In this document: one piece after another, positions 15,134-23,803 of the stretch | Numbering within the stretch: position 1 is the first letter of the stretch | Layout of the letters: each line of letters begins with the position of its first letter | Assembly: GCA_028698395.1 (NCBI GenBank) | Contig: JAQVDG010000002.1 | Coordinates: 1 to 24,836 of the forward strand | Origin: Weeksellaceae bacterium | GTDB taxonomy: Bacteria; Bacteroidota; Bacteroidia; Flavobacteriales; Weeksellaceae | Length of the DNA: 24,836 nt | Direction of reading: 5' to 3' | The notes under the pieces: model-generated | The model's database searches: none | Told to the model about the DNA's origin: nothing | What the model saw: only the letters and a program-made list of their open reading frames with translations | Position numbers and translations under genes: made by a program

Positions 15134-17119
15134 TTATTCAATTGTAAAATTATCAAAATGTAAATCATAAGCTGCATCTTTACCTACTTTCAATGCAAAT
15201 AAGTTTCCTGATGTATTGCTCACATTTAAATCATTGATACCGGATAAGTCCAAGGTAATCTGAACCCATTCACCATTGGTGTTGATGGTTCCTGTATATT
15301 GATTATTTCCTGCATCTTGAATGGTTGTGCTTGAAGTAATAGTTCCTAAATTGAATTTATAATAGGTTGTATCATCAATATATAAATTCAACGAAACTGA
15401 TTTTGCTGAAGTTCCTTTCATGTAGAAAGTAACTTTTGAATAAGAAGAAGTAAGTCCTGTCGGTGCAAAAGTCGTGAATACATAATCATTAGCCGTTGGT
15501 GTGCCTAAGATATGCAACGATGCGCTTCCGTCCACTCCGGTTCCTGTACTTTGATTAGCATAGGATTTAATTCCAAATGAATTTAAACCACCTAAGAAAG
15601 TACTCCAATCTTCAAAATCATATCCTGCAAATAAAGGTGCTGCGTCTCCACTTGGTGGTTGTGGTGGTTCCGGTTCTTCTCCGCCTCCATTATCACAATT
15701 CGGGTCATCTAAATTTACAATACGAATATCATCAATTTGCATTGTCGTTGTAGTTCCGCCATTTCCACCTCCTTCGTAAGCAAAAATAATTACACCGTTT
15801 CCGCTTAGTGATGCTAAACTATACGATCCTGAATCAATAAAATCCGCTCCGTAAGTATTTGTGTTTCCGGTTGAAATTGTGAAAGAAGAAGTGATATTAT
15901 TCAAAGTTGCATTGGTATTATCACCTCCCGGAATATAGTTAGTTGAATAAAATACTTTTAAAGGATCACCGTTATTGTAGCCGTCTTTGGTTTTGAAAGA
16001 GAAAGAATCTGCATTGGTGAAATCCACCGGAACAACAAAATAAGAAACCATGCTGGTGGATGAACCAAAAGCTGTAGCTTGTATATATTTATTGTTGCTG
16101 AATTCTGTTATTCTCCATTTACGTGTACCTACTTTAGCGATGTTTTCATATTTTGTAAAGTTTTCAAAATCCACACTGTAAGATTCAAAATTTTCATTCA
16201 AACAAGCAAAATATTCATAAGTTCCCGGCTCTGGTTCTTCTCCGCCTCCACCTATACGAGGATTATCAAATTTAACATCATTGGTGTCTCGGATATAAAC
16301 CTGGTATTCACTTGGCGTAATTCCTCCGTTATTATTTGTGTCGTATGCACTTACAACTACGGTGATGCTTCCGCTTCCTTGTGGAACCATTTCTCCGGCA
16401 AAAGTTGCATAATTACTGTTTCGTAATTTCAGGTTTTTGCCATCTAAATCAACTAATTTTTTATCAACAGTTTGTTGTCCGACTACGTCAGAATAAGTTG
16501 TTCCTAATTCGCTATCCGCAAATTGAACGTTATGAATCGTTACTAAAGTATTAAATACTCCATTGTTAAAAAGTTCAGTAAAATTATTGAATTCAACCGG
16601 AACAATATTCTGGAAATCATTGCATGAAAGCTTTACATGGTCTTTCACTCTGAATTCGGCCATACGTCCTACACGTGTATTTCCGTAGTTATCTACATAA
16701 TTTTCACCCACTTTCAGCATACCTCGGTCATGACCTACGTTCAATCCTTTTAGGTTTACTCTGATTTTTGAACCAAGAGGGAAATTTCTGAATAAATTGG
16801 TTTTGTCCATCTCTACCTGAACTCCGTAAGTTGGGTCAGAAATACTGTTTTGAATGGATACTGTTTTGAAGAAGTTACCTGTGCTATCACTTGAGACAAC
16901 ATATCCTTCTATAATTTTTTCTTCGTCGAAAGATAAAATTTGTCCATTGGCAGTATTTACCATAGAATAAAGTTCTTCTAAGCTCAAGTTGGTCTGCCAA
17001 GTATCATTGCACGTAGCCATTGGCGGTATTGACCAATCGTCGTCTTCAACACAAGAATTGATGGAAAAAAACATCAAAGCTGCCATTAAAGTAAATTGAA
17101 TTTTTTTGATTGTATTCAT
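15134..17119 (-). CDS. DUF5689-containing surface lipoprotein with choice-of-anchor-J-like domain
   Basis: A 661-residue lipoprotein. The signal ends in the lipobox INSC with lipidated Cys23, followed by VEDDDW. Acidic residues just after the cysteine resemble the Bacteroidota export signal that sends lipoproteins to the cell surface. Residues about 40-285 form the DUF5689 domain, with the family's EGYVVSSDSTGNFFKT segment at about 71-86. Two linkers, GGGGEEPEPGTYEY and GGGEEPEPPQPP, separate it from a middle jelly-roll-like domain starting CLNENFESYS (choice-of-anchor J type) and a C-terminal beta-sandwich that looks carbohydrate-binding-like. It follows the receptor gene after 30 bases and is probably its ligand-capturing partner, as SusD is for SusC, though it is unrelated to SusD. 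Confidence 0.85.
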   Translation of the reverse strand: MNTIKKIQFTLMAALMFFSINSCVEDDDWSIPPMATCNDTWQTNLSLEELYSMVNTANGQILSFDEEKIIEGYVVSSDSTGNFFKTVSIQNSISDPTYGVQVEMDKTNLFRNFPLGSKIRVNLKGLNVGHDRGMLKVGENYVDNYGNTRVGRMAEFRVKDHVKLSCNDFQNIVPVEFNNFTELFNNGVFNTLVTIHNVQFADSELGTTYSDVVGQQTVDKKLVDLDGKNLKLRNSNYATFAGEMVPQGSGSITVVVSAYDTNNNGGITPSEYQVYIRDTNDVKFDNPRIGGGGEEPEPGTYEYFACLNENFESYSVDFENFTKYENIAKVGTRKWRITEFSNNKYIQATAFGSSTSMVSYFVVPVDFTNADSFSFKTKDGYNNGDPLKVFYSTNYIPGGDNTNATLNNITSSFTISTGNTNTYGADFIDSGSYSLASLSGNGVIIFAYEGGGNGGTTTTMQIDDIRIVNLDDPNCDNGGGEEPEPPQPPSGDAAPLFAGYDFEDWSTFLGGLNSFGIKSYANQSTGTGVDGSASLHILGTPTANDYVFTTFAPTGLTSSYSKVTFYMKGTSAKSVSLNLYIDDTTYYKFNLGTITSSTTIQDAGNNQYTGTINTNGEWVQITLDLSGINDLNVSNTSGNLFALKVGKDAAYDLHFDNFTIE

Positions 17120-17149
17120 CGTTATTTGATTTATTCGTTTATATAAAAA

Positions 17150-19930
17150 TTAGAATCTAAAGAAAGCATTAATAAAATAAGAACGTCCTGTATCGTACCA
17201 GTATTTTGGTGCAAATACTTTTTTGGAAAGTGGATTCTCCAATACGGTGTTGATATTACCGATTCGTGTTTGTTCAAATCCTCCGGAAATATAATCTCTG
17301 TTATCCAAAACATTGTTCACATTTGCACTGATTCCCATAAAATACTTTCCTATTCTAAAGGTTTTACCTACATTAATGTTCAACATGAATTCATTTGAGA
17401 ATTTTTCTTGTCCCAAAAACTCTTTCAAAACTCCCATCTCCTCATTATTGAGTACTTCATCTGTGCTACCGTAAATAGCGGGAGTTCTTCTGTACGGTGC
17501 CGGATCTAAATAGTTGCTTCCCAAATAATTTACACTGGCTCCTGCCCACCAAAATTTAGGATCTCGGTATTGAAATCCTATTGAAAATGCTTGTTGTGGC
17601 CCGGCTGCTACTTTATAATTTTTCAAATAAGTTATCATAGGCTCTGTTGCTCCAACAGCTACCGGAAGGTCACCTTCTACTTCAATAGCGGCATTACTGT
17701 CTGAAAAACGTTGATAAGTCGGGTTATTAGAATACGTAAATTGACCTAAAGAAGCTACTGCATTTATTGTAACTGTTGTCGTAATTTGTGCTTCAATCGC
17801 AAATTCTCCTCCTATGAATTGTTTATCAATATTGTAAATATATTCAGCTCCAAATAGATTAGTGCTTCCTTGTCCTTCGTCAATATATCCGAAGTTCTTT
17901 TTATAATCATCAAAGAATTTTGTATAAAAACCTGTTGCTCTTGCTTTTACTCTTGGCAAACGCAAAATATAACTAAAATCGGCTGATGCAATTTTTGTGC
18001 TGGTTAAATTATGCTCTCCACTTACGAAGTTATTATTGTCAATGGTGTAATCATTGGATCTTGCATTCGGGAAAATTTCATCGGTAGTTGGCGCATACGT
18101 AGCGTACATTCCGTTTAATTGGAAGAAATTTCGTCCGTTTAATTCATACAATAATTGCATTTTTGCTCCAAAATCCCAGAAAGTATAGGTTTTACTTTTT
18201 CCTTTTGAATTATCTTTATACTGTTCATGACGGTAATTTCCATCTCTGAAAACAGAAGTATAAACTGCTTTACCTCCCAAAGTCAAGTCAAATTTACCCA
18301 AAGTAACTTCGGCTTGGGCAAATAAGTCTGCTTTTGTATGGTCAATTTCATAATTATATTGGTATTTATCACCTTTATAAACTCGTCTTTCTGGATCTTC
18401 ATCAATATTGTAATAAACATTCTGGAAAGAATTATGATTTAGAAAATAATTTCCTCCCAATAAATCCAATACTTCTCTGTACAAATGTGATCTTGTATTT
18501 TGATAACTAACTCCGGTTGTTAATTTAATATCGTTTGCCAAATTGGTTTTAAATAAAGAAGAAAAAGTCCAGATTTTATCTTCGTTCACATCACCTGCCA
18601 ATACATAGGATGCACTTCCCGGACTTTGATTTTGTTCATAAAGAGAAGCCCAATCAATTTGTGAATAAGAAGAATCGTTCAACCATAAATTAGTTACTTC
18701 ATCAATTTTTGATTGTGGTTCACCTCTGAATTCGTAATAACTCGGTGCATTTCTGTAATAAGATGGAGATGGGTTATTGGCTCTGTACCAGTCCAATCGG
18801 CTGCGGCTGTCTTTTCCAAATTGGTAAGAAATCGTGGTTAATAATTTGGATTTTTCGTTAAAGTTCCAATGGTGAGTCAACATAAATACCGGTTCATGGA
18901 ATTTACGAACTCTTTCATTTCGTTTTTTTCCATCCTGCCATCCCCAATATGCATTATAATCTTTTCCCATCAGGTCATAGATTTCTTGTGTGTTCGGGCT
19001 GCTTCCGGCTCTACGTGTTGGAGAACCAAAAGCAGTTAAGTTTAAAGTATGCTGGTTATTGATTTTTTTCTCAATTCCTAAATAATAAGCCCAAGAATCA
19101 TAAAAAGTTCCTTCAATTACCCCTTCTTGCGCCCAACGTCTGGCAACTGACCCCATAAACGCCCAACCGTTGTCCATAAGTCCGGTATTATAGGTTGCCA
19201 AAACTCTTTGGTTATAAGAACGGTTTCCAAAAGAATAAGCTAAGCTTGTTCCTTTTCGCATCTGAGAGGGACGAGTATCATAATACGTTACACCTCCCGC
19301 ACTTCCAAATGCAAAATCTGAAGGTTCAATACCGGTTGTTTGTTCAAATGGATAACGGGTTACGTCATTTAAACCTCCCCAATCTCCAAAATTTACCCGG
19401 TTATTATTGATTTTATTCATTCGGGTTCCGTTAAAAAACACATCGCTGTATTTGTTATCGTATCCTCGAACTTTAAACCAGTAACTTCCTAATTCAAAAG
19501 CGGCTGTTCGATTAAAAACATCTCGGGAAGATTGTAATAAACCTGCCGAAGATTGAGCCGAAGACTCATCAGCATCCAGTTCATCATCGCTTAATGTAAT
19601 AATTCCCATGCTGTCTCTCGACGGATTATACACAATTAAAATATCGCCCATATCTATCGAAACATCACCCACTTGGATTTTTCTTTCTGTAGTTTGGTAG
19701 CCGATACCTGAAATTTTGATAGTATAATATCCTGCTTGAACATCGACAAACTGAAAGTACCCGATTCGGTCTGTTTGGACTGTTTCGCCTGTTTCTACCA
19801 TTAATACGTTCAGATTGTAAATCTCATTTTCAGTTGAACTGTCTTTCACAATTCCCGAAATTTTGATCTGGCCTATGAGATTAATTCCCATTAAGGTCAT
19901 AAGGCACATACTTAATAATAATTTATTCAT
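17150..19930 (-). CDS. TonB-dependent outer membrane receptor with carboxypeptidase-regulatory-like N-terminus
   Basis: A 926-residue outer membrane protein. After a signal peptide (about 1-20), residues 22-105 are a CarboxypepD-reg-like beta-sandwich (ISGIVKDSSTENEIYNLNVL, then DRIGYFQFVDVQAGYYTIKISGIGYQ with the pieces separate). The plug region (about 105-250) is unusual: it reads LLQSSRDVFNRTAAFELGSYWFKVRGYDNKY with the pieces separate, not a textbook TonB box and plug. The remainder is a 22-strand-type barrel ending in INAFFRF with the terminal aromatic needed for BAM insertion. It is the first gene of an operon with the DUF5689 lipoprotein and is divergent from a secreted phosphodiesterase-fold enzyme. 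That context points to import of an oligomeric breakdown product. The ligand is unknown. Confidence 0.92.
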   Translation of the reverse strand: MNKLLLSMCLMTLMGINLIGQIKISGIVKDSSTENEIYNLNVLMVETGETVQTDRIGYFQFVDVQAGYYTIKISGIGYQTTERKIQVGDVSIDMGDILIVYNPSRDSMGIITLSDDELDADESSAQSSAGLLQSSRDVFNRTAAFELGSYWFKVRGYDNKYSDVFFNGTRMNKINNNRVNFGDWGGLNDVTRYPFEQTTGIEPSDFAFGSAGGVTYYDTRPSQMRKGTSLAYSFGNRSYNQRVLATYNTGLMDNGWAFMGSVARRWAQEGVIEGTFYDSWAYYLGIEKKINNQHTLNLTAFGSPTRRAGSSPNTQEIYDLMGKDYNAYWGWQDGKKRNERVRKFHEPVFMLTHHWNFNEKSKLLTTISYQFGKDSRSRLDWYRANNPSPSYYRNAPSYYEFRGEPQSKIDEVTNLWLNDSSYSQIDWASLYEQNQSPGSASYVLAGDVNEDKIWTFSSLFKTNLANDIKLTTGVSYQNTRSHLYREVLDLLGGNYFLNHNSFQNVYYNIDEDPERRVYKGDKYQYNYEIDHTKADLFAQAEVTLGKFDLTLGGKAVYTSVFRDGNYRHEQYKDNSKGKSKTYTFWDFGAKMQLLYELNGRNFFQLNGMYATYAPTTDEIFPNARSNDYTIDNNNFVSGEHNLTSTKIASADFSYILRLPRVKARATGFYTKFFDDYKKNFGYIDEGQGSTNLFGAEYIYNIDKQFIGGEFAIEAQITTTVTINAVASLGQFTYSNNPTYQRFSDSNAAIEVEGDLPVAVGATEPMITYLKNYKVAAGPQQAFSIGFQYRDPKFWWAGASVNYLGSNYLDPAPYRRTPAIYGSTDEVLNNEEMGVLKEFLGQEKFSNEFMLNINVGKTFRIGKYFMGISANVNNVLDNRDYISGGFEQTRIGNINTVLENPLSKKVFAPKYWYDTGRSYFINAFFRF

Positions 19931-19947
19931 TTAAAGAATTTTTATCT

Positions 19948-19955
19948 TTACTTTG
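19948..19955 (+). promoter_or_regulatory. Promoter element of the secreted EEP enzyme gene
   Basis: TTACTTTG followed by C fits the -7 consensus with one mismatch, 38 bases before the ATG at 19994. Confidence 0.45.
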
Positions 19956-19972
19956 CAAAAAGTTTCAATCTG

Positions 19973-19980
19973 CAAATTTA
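19973..19980 (-). promoter_or_regulatory. TAnnTTTG promoter of the receptor-lipoprotein operon
   Basis: The complement reads TAAATTTG followed by C, an exact -7 match directed at the receptor gene. It lies inside the leader of the divergent EEP gene, so the two transcripts start within a few bases of each other. Confidence 0.55.
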
Positions 19981-19993
19981 TAAAATAGTTACA

Positions 19994-21208
19994 ATGTATA
20001 AAACTAATCATTCATTATCCTTCGTATTTTTATTATTATTTTTATTTTCAACAAACAGTAATGCCCAGAAAAACTACCAGGCTGCTACTATTGCTTTTTA
20101 CAATGTGGAAAATTTATTTGACACCATAGTTTCCGTAGGTTATATTGATGGAACAAAAGAGCCAAATGACCCGGAATACCACATTCAAATTCCGAAATCA
20201 GAAATGGACAATTATGAATCTGAACATTTTAGCGGAGAATTTACTTATGAAAACTTAAAAGGGAAAAAGGTTTTTCGTTATTTAATTTTACAAGAAGATG
20301 AGTTCTCCCCAAAAGGTAATAAAGCTTGGAGTCGGGAAAAACAAGAACGAAAACTTCATCAATTAGCAAAAGTAATTTATCAAGTCGGTAGAGAAGAATC
20401 CGGTTCTGCTCCTGTTATTGTAGGTTTAAGTGAGGTTGAAACCCGAGAAGTGGTAGAAGATTTAGCGAATCAACCTTTGTTACAACCTTATGGTTATGAA
20501 GTTATTCATTTTAATTCTTTTGATGCGCGTGGGATTGATTTAGCTTTAATGTATCAAAAAAGTCGTTTTAAAGTAACTTTGGCAAAATCCTATCCGATTT
20601 TCATTTATAGACAAGATTCAGGAAGAAGAATATATACTCGGGATATTTTGAGAGTAAGCGGTTATCTGGATGGAGAAGAAATCACATTTTTAGTTAATCA
20701 CTGGCCTTCTCGTTCAGGAGGTGAAAAAATAAGTCAGCCCAACCGTATGGAAGCAGCACGTGTGATGAAAGAAATTTTTGATGAAATCAGAGCTGAAAAC
20801 CCAAATGCAAAAATCATTGCGATGGGTGATTTTAATGATGATCCGGTAAATGCAAGTATCAAAGAAGTAATGGGTACTGTGGGTAAAAAGGAAAAAGTAA
20901 CTCCCGGCGACATTTATAATCCGATGGAGGTAATTTACAAAAAACGAGGAGACGGGACTTTAGCTTATCGTGATGCTTGGAATTTATTCGACCAGTTTAT
21001 TGTAACCGGTACTTTAGTCGAAAAAGAAAAAAATTATGATACCTATAAAATGTATAAAACCGATATTTATTCACCTTCCTACCTAAGAACTCCGGAAGGG
21101 CAATACAAAGGTTTTCCTTATAGAATGTACGGTGGAAACACATTTTATCCAAACGGTTATAGCGATCACTTTCCTATTTATACCGTTTTATTAAGAGAAG
21201 TAAAATAA
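19994..21208 (+). CDS. Secreted endonuclease/exonuclease/phosphatase-family enzyme
   Basis: A 404-residue exported enzyme of the EEP (DNase I-like) superfamily, metal-dependent phosphodiesterases or phosphomonoesterases. The signal peptide ends near NSNA before QKNY (residue 25). All core motifs are present: FYNVENLFD with Asn40, GLSEVE with the metal-binding Glu147, DARGIDLALMY (178-187), NHWPSR with Asn235 and His236, GDFNDDP with Asp279 and Asn281, and SDHFPI with Asp391 and His392. An insertion at about 50-115 is larger than in plain DNases. Substrates in this superfamily range from DNA and RNA to phospholipids and inositol phosphates, so the true one is open. Its partners (TonB-dependent receptor and DUF5689 lipoprotein) suggest it releases fragments for uptake. 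Confidence 0.9.
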   Translation: MYKTNHSLSFVFLLLFLFSTNSNAQKNYQAATIAFYNVENLFDTIVSVGYIDGTKEPNDPEYHIQIPKSEMDNYESEHFSGEFTYENLKGKKVFRYLILQEDEFSPKGNKAWSREKQERKLHQLAKVIYQVGREESGSAPVIVGLSEVETREVVEDLANQPLLQPYGYEVIHFNSFDARGIDLALMYQKSRFKVTLAKSYPIFIYRQDSGRRIYTRDILRVSGYLDGEEITFLVNHWPSRSGGEKISQPNRMEAARVMKEIFDEIRAENPNAKIIAMGDFNDDPVNASIKEVMGTVGKKEKVTPGDIYNPMEVIYKKRGDGTLAYRDAWNLFDQFIVTGTLVEKEKNYDTYKMYKTDIYSPSYLRTPEGQYKGFPYRMYGGNTFYPNGYSDHFPIYTVLLREVK

Positions 21209-21222
21209 AAAATAATCACTGC

Positions 21223-21251
21223 AAAATCTCAATACGAAATATTGGGATTTT
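21223..21251 (+). terminator. Intrinsic terminator of the EEP enzyme gene
   Basis: AAAATCTCAATA (21223-21234) pairs with TATTGGGATTTT (21240-21251), with one G-T pair, around a five-base loop. A T run follows to 21255. Confidence 0.8.
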
Positions 21252-21305
21252 TTTATTTCAATTTCTTTAATTTTATAGCTTAGCTTTTGTTAAAACATAT
21301 AAGTG

Positions 21306-21343
21306 TATATTACTAAAATACAAAATTGTATTTTAGTAATATA
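21306..21343. promoter_or_regulatory. Perfect 18-2-18 palindrome over the -33 region of the AAA ATPase gene
   Basis: The arm 21306-21323 (TATATTACTAAAATACAA) is the exact reverse complement of 21326-21343, around a central AA. It ends six bases before the -7 box. The size suggests a strong dimeric operator, a cruciform, or a recombination/insertion mark. Confidence 0.6.
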
Positions 21344-21349
21344 TAAATA

Positions 21350-21357
21350 TATATTTG
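21350..21357 (+). promoter_or_regulatory. TAnnTTTG promoter element of the AAA ATPase gene
   Basis: TATATTTG matches the -7 consensus 27 bases before the ATG at 21385 and directly follows the palindrome. Confidence 0.55.
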
Positions 21358-21384
21358 TAATACGTAAACAATAATCAATTTAAA

Positions 21385-22584
21385 ATGGTTCTTAAATCAG
21401 CCATAAAAGAAAGTGTATTTGAACAAAAGGAAAACTTACATCTGGCACAACCCGGTCTTCAACGGGAATCCAATGAAAACCTCCAGTTGAGTCCCGATTT
21501 CATCACCATCATAACCGGAGTTCGCCGATGTGGAAAAAGTACTTTATTATTGCAATTATTAAAAAACTTAAGTAAAGATGATTATGCCTATTTCAATTTT
21601 GAAGATCCAAGAATATTCGGATTTGACGTAAACGATTTCCCAAAATTAGAAAAAGTTTTAGGCAATAAATCATATTATTTTTTTGATGAAATACAAAATG
21701 TGGATAAATGGGAATTATTCATACGAAAGTTGCACGATAACGGTAAAATAATCTGTTTAACGGGTTCTAATGCTTCCCTACTGAGCAAAGAATTAGGCAC
21801 TCGATTAACCGGACGAAATCTTCAATATGAGTTATTTCCATTTAGTTATCAGGAGTTTTGTGATTTAAAAAACAAAGAACGTTCAGTAGTAAGTTTTGAT
21901 GATTACTTAGATATAGGTGGTTTTCCTTTGTACATAAAAACAGGAAATCAGGAATATTTACACCAATTATTTAGAGATATTTTATTCCGCGACATCATCG
22001 TCCGATACGGAATACGAAACAGTAAAATCATGGAAGGAATCGCATTATTCCTCATATCCAACGTTGCCAAAGAATATTCACTCACCAACATAAAAAACAC
22101 CTTTGGAGTCGGCTCTACCAATTCCATTTCGGATTATGTTTCATGGTTAGAAGATAGTTATCTTATTTTTACTTTACCCCGATTCAGCTGGTCACTTAAA
22201 TCTGTTGCAGTCAATCCAAAAAAAATCTATACCATAGACAGTGGTTTTGCACAAGCAAATTCTTTGAGTTTTTCTTCTGACAAAGGACGACTGTTTGAAA
22301 ATGCTGTATTTATCCATTTACGAAAAAGAAAAGATGAACTATTCTATTTTAAAGAAAAAGGCGAATGTGATTTTGTCATAAAAAGGAAAAATAAAGTCAT
22401 AGAAGTTGTACAAGCGTGTTATGATTTAAACGATGATAATTTTCATCAGGAAATCAGCGGACTCAAAGAAGCCATGGATTTTTTTAATCTAAAAAAAGGA
22501 ACATTAGTCACTCGTAATCAAACTGATGAATGGAAAGAAAACGAAAAACAAATCAACATAGTTTCTGCTGAAGAATGGTTTTAA
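21385..22584 (+). CDS. AAA-family ATPase with DUF4143 nuclease-like C-terminus
   Basis: A 399-residue cytoplasmic protein. The P-loop is GVRRCGKST (Lys51), Walker B is YYFFDEIQNV with Asp101 and Glu102, and sensor 1 is TGSNASLL (126-133) followed by the arginine-rich TRLTGR. Its C-terminal half is the DUF4143 region. At the end, GECDFVIKRKNKVIEVVQ (Asp329, Glu340, Gln343) resembles a PD-(D/E)XK nuclease core, usually considered degenerate in this family. These ATPases occur in many, often near-identical, copies in Bacteroidota and archaea and their role is unknown; mobility or DNA-handling functions have been suggested. The stop codon overlaps that of the convergent membrane protein by four bases. 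A long palindrome covers its promoter. Confidence 0.9.
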   Translation: MVLKSAIKESVFEQKENLHLAQPGLQRESNENLQLSPDFITIITGVRRCGKSTLLLQLLKNLSKDDYAYFNFEDPRIFGFDVNDFPKLEKVLGNKSYYFFDEIQNVDKWELFIRKLHDNGKIICLTGSNASLLSKELGTRLTGRNLQYELFPFSYQEFCDLKNKERSVVSFDDYLDIGGFPLYIKTGNQEYLHQLFRDILFRDIIVRYGIRNSKIMEGIALFLISNVAKEYSLTNIKNTFGVGSTNSISDYVSWLEDSYLIFTLPRFSWSLKSVAVNPKKIYTIDSGFAQANSLSFSSDKGRLFENAVFIHLRKRKDELFYFKEKGECDFVIKRKNKVIEVVQACYDLNDDNFHQEISGLKEAMDFFNLKKGTLVTRNQTDEWKENEKQINIVSAEEWF

Positions 22585-23267
22585 TTTTCTAAATCCATAT
22601 TTCGTAATTCTTTGAGATTTCGCCCCAAACGTCGCAAAAAGATTCCATAAATCACAACATAATAAAAAATACTGAAGATTAAAATAGCTCCCATTGTTAT
22701 TGCTGCCGTTATGTAGCCTACTTTTTTTGCCATTTCCAAATTCGCTTCAGGACTCAAATCAGTTTGAATTTTTTCATTGTTCAAATAGGCATTCATTCCC
22801 ATATCCACCAAAATTGGGACAAATAATAAAAATATAAAAATCATCCAAAGAACAATAAAAACAATAATTGACTTCCTGAATCTTATAATATTCTGAATCA
22901 AATCTTTAACCGATAAAGTTGAAGATATTTTCCGATAAAAATAATACGTAATCGAAACAATAATAACCGAACCTAAAACTCCAATATGAGATAATTTTTC
23001 TAAACGAATATAATTCTCACTTCCAACTGTTTCCATTTGCGTATCAGTACCTAAATGACTCCCTGTAAAAATCATCCACAAAGACATTCCCAAACCAAAT
23101 AAAAATTCAATCAGTGTAATAATGAACAGCCATTGCACTGAATTAATGGATTTCCGATGAATCATTTTAAAAATCTCATCCGTCCCATACGTTTTTTCTT
23201 CCTTTTGGCTCTGCCACAAAGATTGCAAATCGTCCAAATCCTTATTATTTTCTATATTATTTGTCAT
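22581..23267 (-). CDS. Four-helix membrane protein coupled to an ECF sigma factor
   Basis: A 228-residue inner membrane protein without a recognised domain. The cytoplasmic N-terminus of about 44 residues contains LQSLWQSQKEEK and DEIFKMIHRKS. It is followed by four hydrophobic helices near 45-67, 95-112, 133-155 and 185-210, and a basic tail. The start overlaps the sigma factor gene by 11 bases, so the two are translationally coupled. That arrangement, plus the soluble N-terminal segment facing the cytoplasm, suggests it holds the sigma factor inactive at the membrane. However, it has no zinc-binding anti-sigma (HxxxCxxC) motif or FecR domain, so this is inference. It converges with the AAA ATPase gene with a four-base overlap. 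Confidence 0.75.
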   Translation of the reverse strand: MTNNIENNKDLDDLQSLWQSQKEEKTYGTDEIFKMIHRKSINSVQWLFIITLIEFLFGLGMSLWMIFTGSHLGTDTQMETVGSENYIRLEKLSHIGVLGSVIIVSITYYFYRKISSTLSVKDLIQNIIRFRKSIIVFIVLWMIFIFLLFVPILVDMGMNAYLNNEKIQTDLSPEANLEMAKKVGYITAAITMGAILIFSIFYYVVIYGIFLRRLGRNLKELRNMDLEN

Positions 23268-23760
23268 TTCGAAGCATCATTTCTTTTAATTTCTCTTTAG
23301 TCCGGTTCATTTTCACTCGTGCATTCACCTCGGTTATCCCCAAAGTTTCAGCGATTTCTTTATAAGGCAAATCCTCCAAATACAATAAAACCAACGCTCG
23401 TTCCACATCGCTCAATCGTTTAATGGATGCGTACAATAGACGCAATTTTTCTTCTTTCTCCTCATTATCTTCATTGGATTTTATGTCAAAATAAGGCTGT
23501 TCATCTATGGAACTCGTTGCAATCGTTCTGTTTTTTTTGCGAATCAATGTAATCGCCGTATTCAAACCCACTCGATACATCCAAGTACTGAATTTTGAAT
23601 CGCCTTTAAAACTTTCAAAAGATTTCCACAATTGCAATACAATTTCCTGAAACAAATCTTCGTGCTCCTCCGGTTTATCGGTATAAATTCGACAAACTTT
23701 ATGGATAATTCCTTGATTTTTTTCTACTAATTGAGTAAATCTTGTTTCTTTTGATTCCAA
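23257..23760 (-). CDS. ECF-type RNA polymerase sigma factor
   Basis: A sigma-70 family factor of about 167 residues with only regions 2 and 4. Region 2 includes IIHKVCRIYTDKPEEHEDLFQ and LWKSFESFKGDSKFSTWMYR (pieces separate), covering core binding and -10 recognition. Region 4 is the C-terminal helix-turn-helix LEDLPYKEIAETLGITEVNA. No ATG fits: I chose TTG 23760, which starts LESKETRFTQLVEKN, close to the usual start of this group. A longer reading from TTG 23817 adds 19 unconvincing residues and overlaps the glycosyltransferase gene. The ECF gene and the overlapping membrane protein gene form a likely signalling pair. The signal is unknown. Confidence 0.88.
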   Translation of the reverse strand: MESKETRFTQLVEKNQGIIHKVCRIYTDKPEEHEDLFQEIVLQLWKSFESFKGDSKFSTWMYRVGLNTAITLIRKKNRTIATSSIDEQPYFDIKSNEDNEEKEEKLRLLYASIKRLSDVERALVLLYLEDLPYKEIAETLGITEVNARVKMNRTKEKLKEMMLRNDK

Positions 23761-23803
23761 TTTTCTATACTTAATGAAATGAGTACCTGATTCCCTGAAA
23801 ACG

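Noticed and set aside
15640..16260. The two GGGEEPEP-coding segments as a tandem DNA repeat or recombination site
   Set aside because: They are short interdomain linkers about 560 bases apart, as expected in multi-domain surface lipoproteins.
21385..22584. The AAA ATPase/DUF4143 gene as part of a phage-defence or toxin-antitoxin island
   Set aside because: No companion nuclease, methylase, toxin or mobile element genes surround it; the neighbours are ordinary chromosomal genes.
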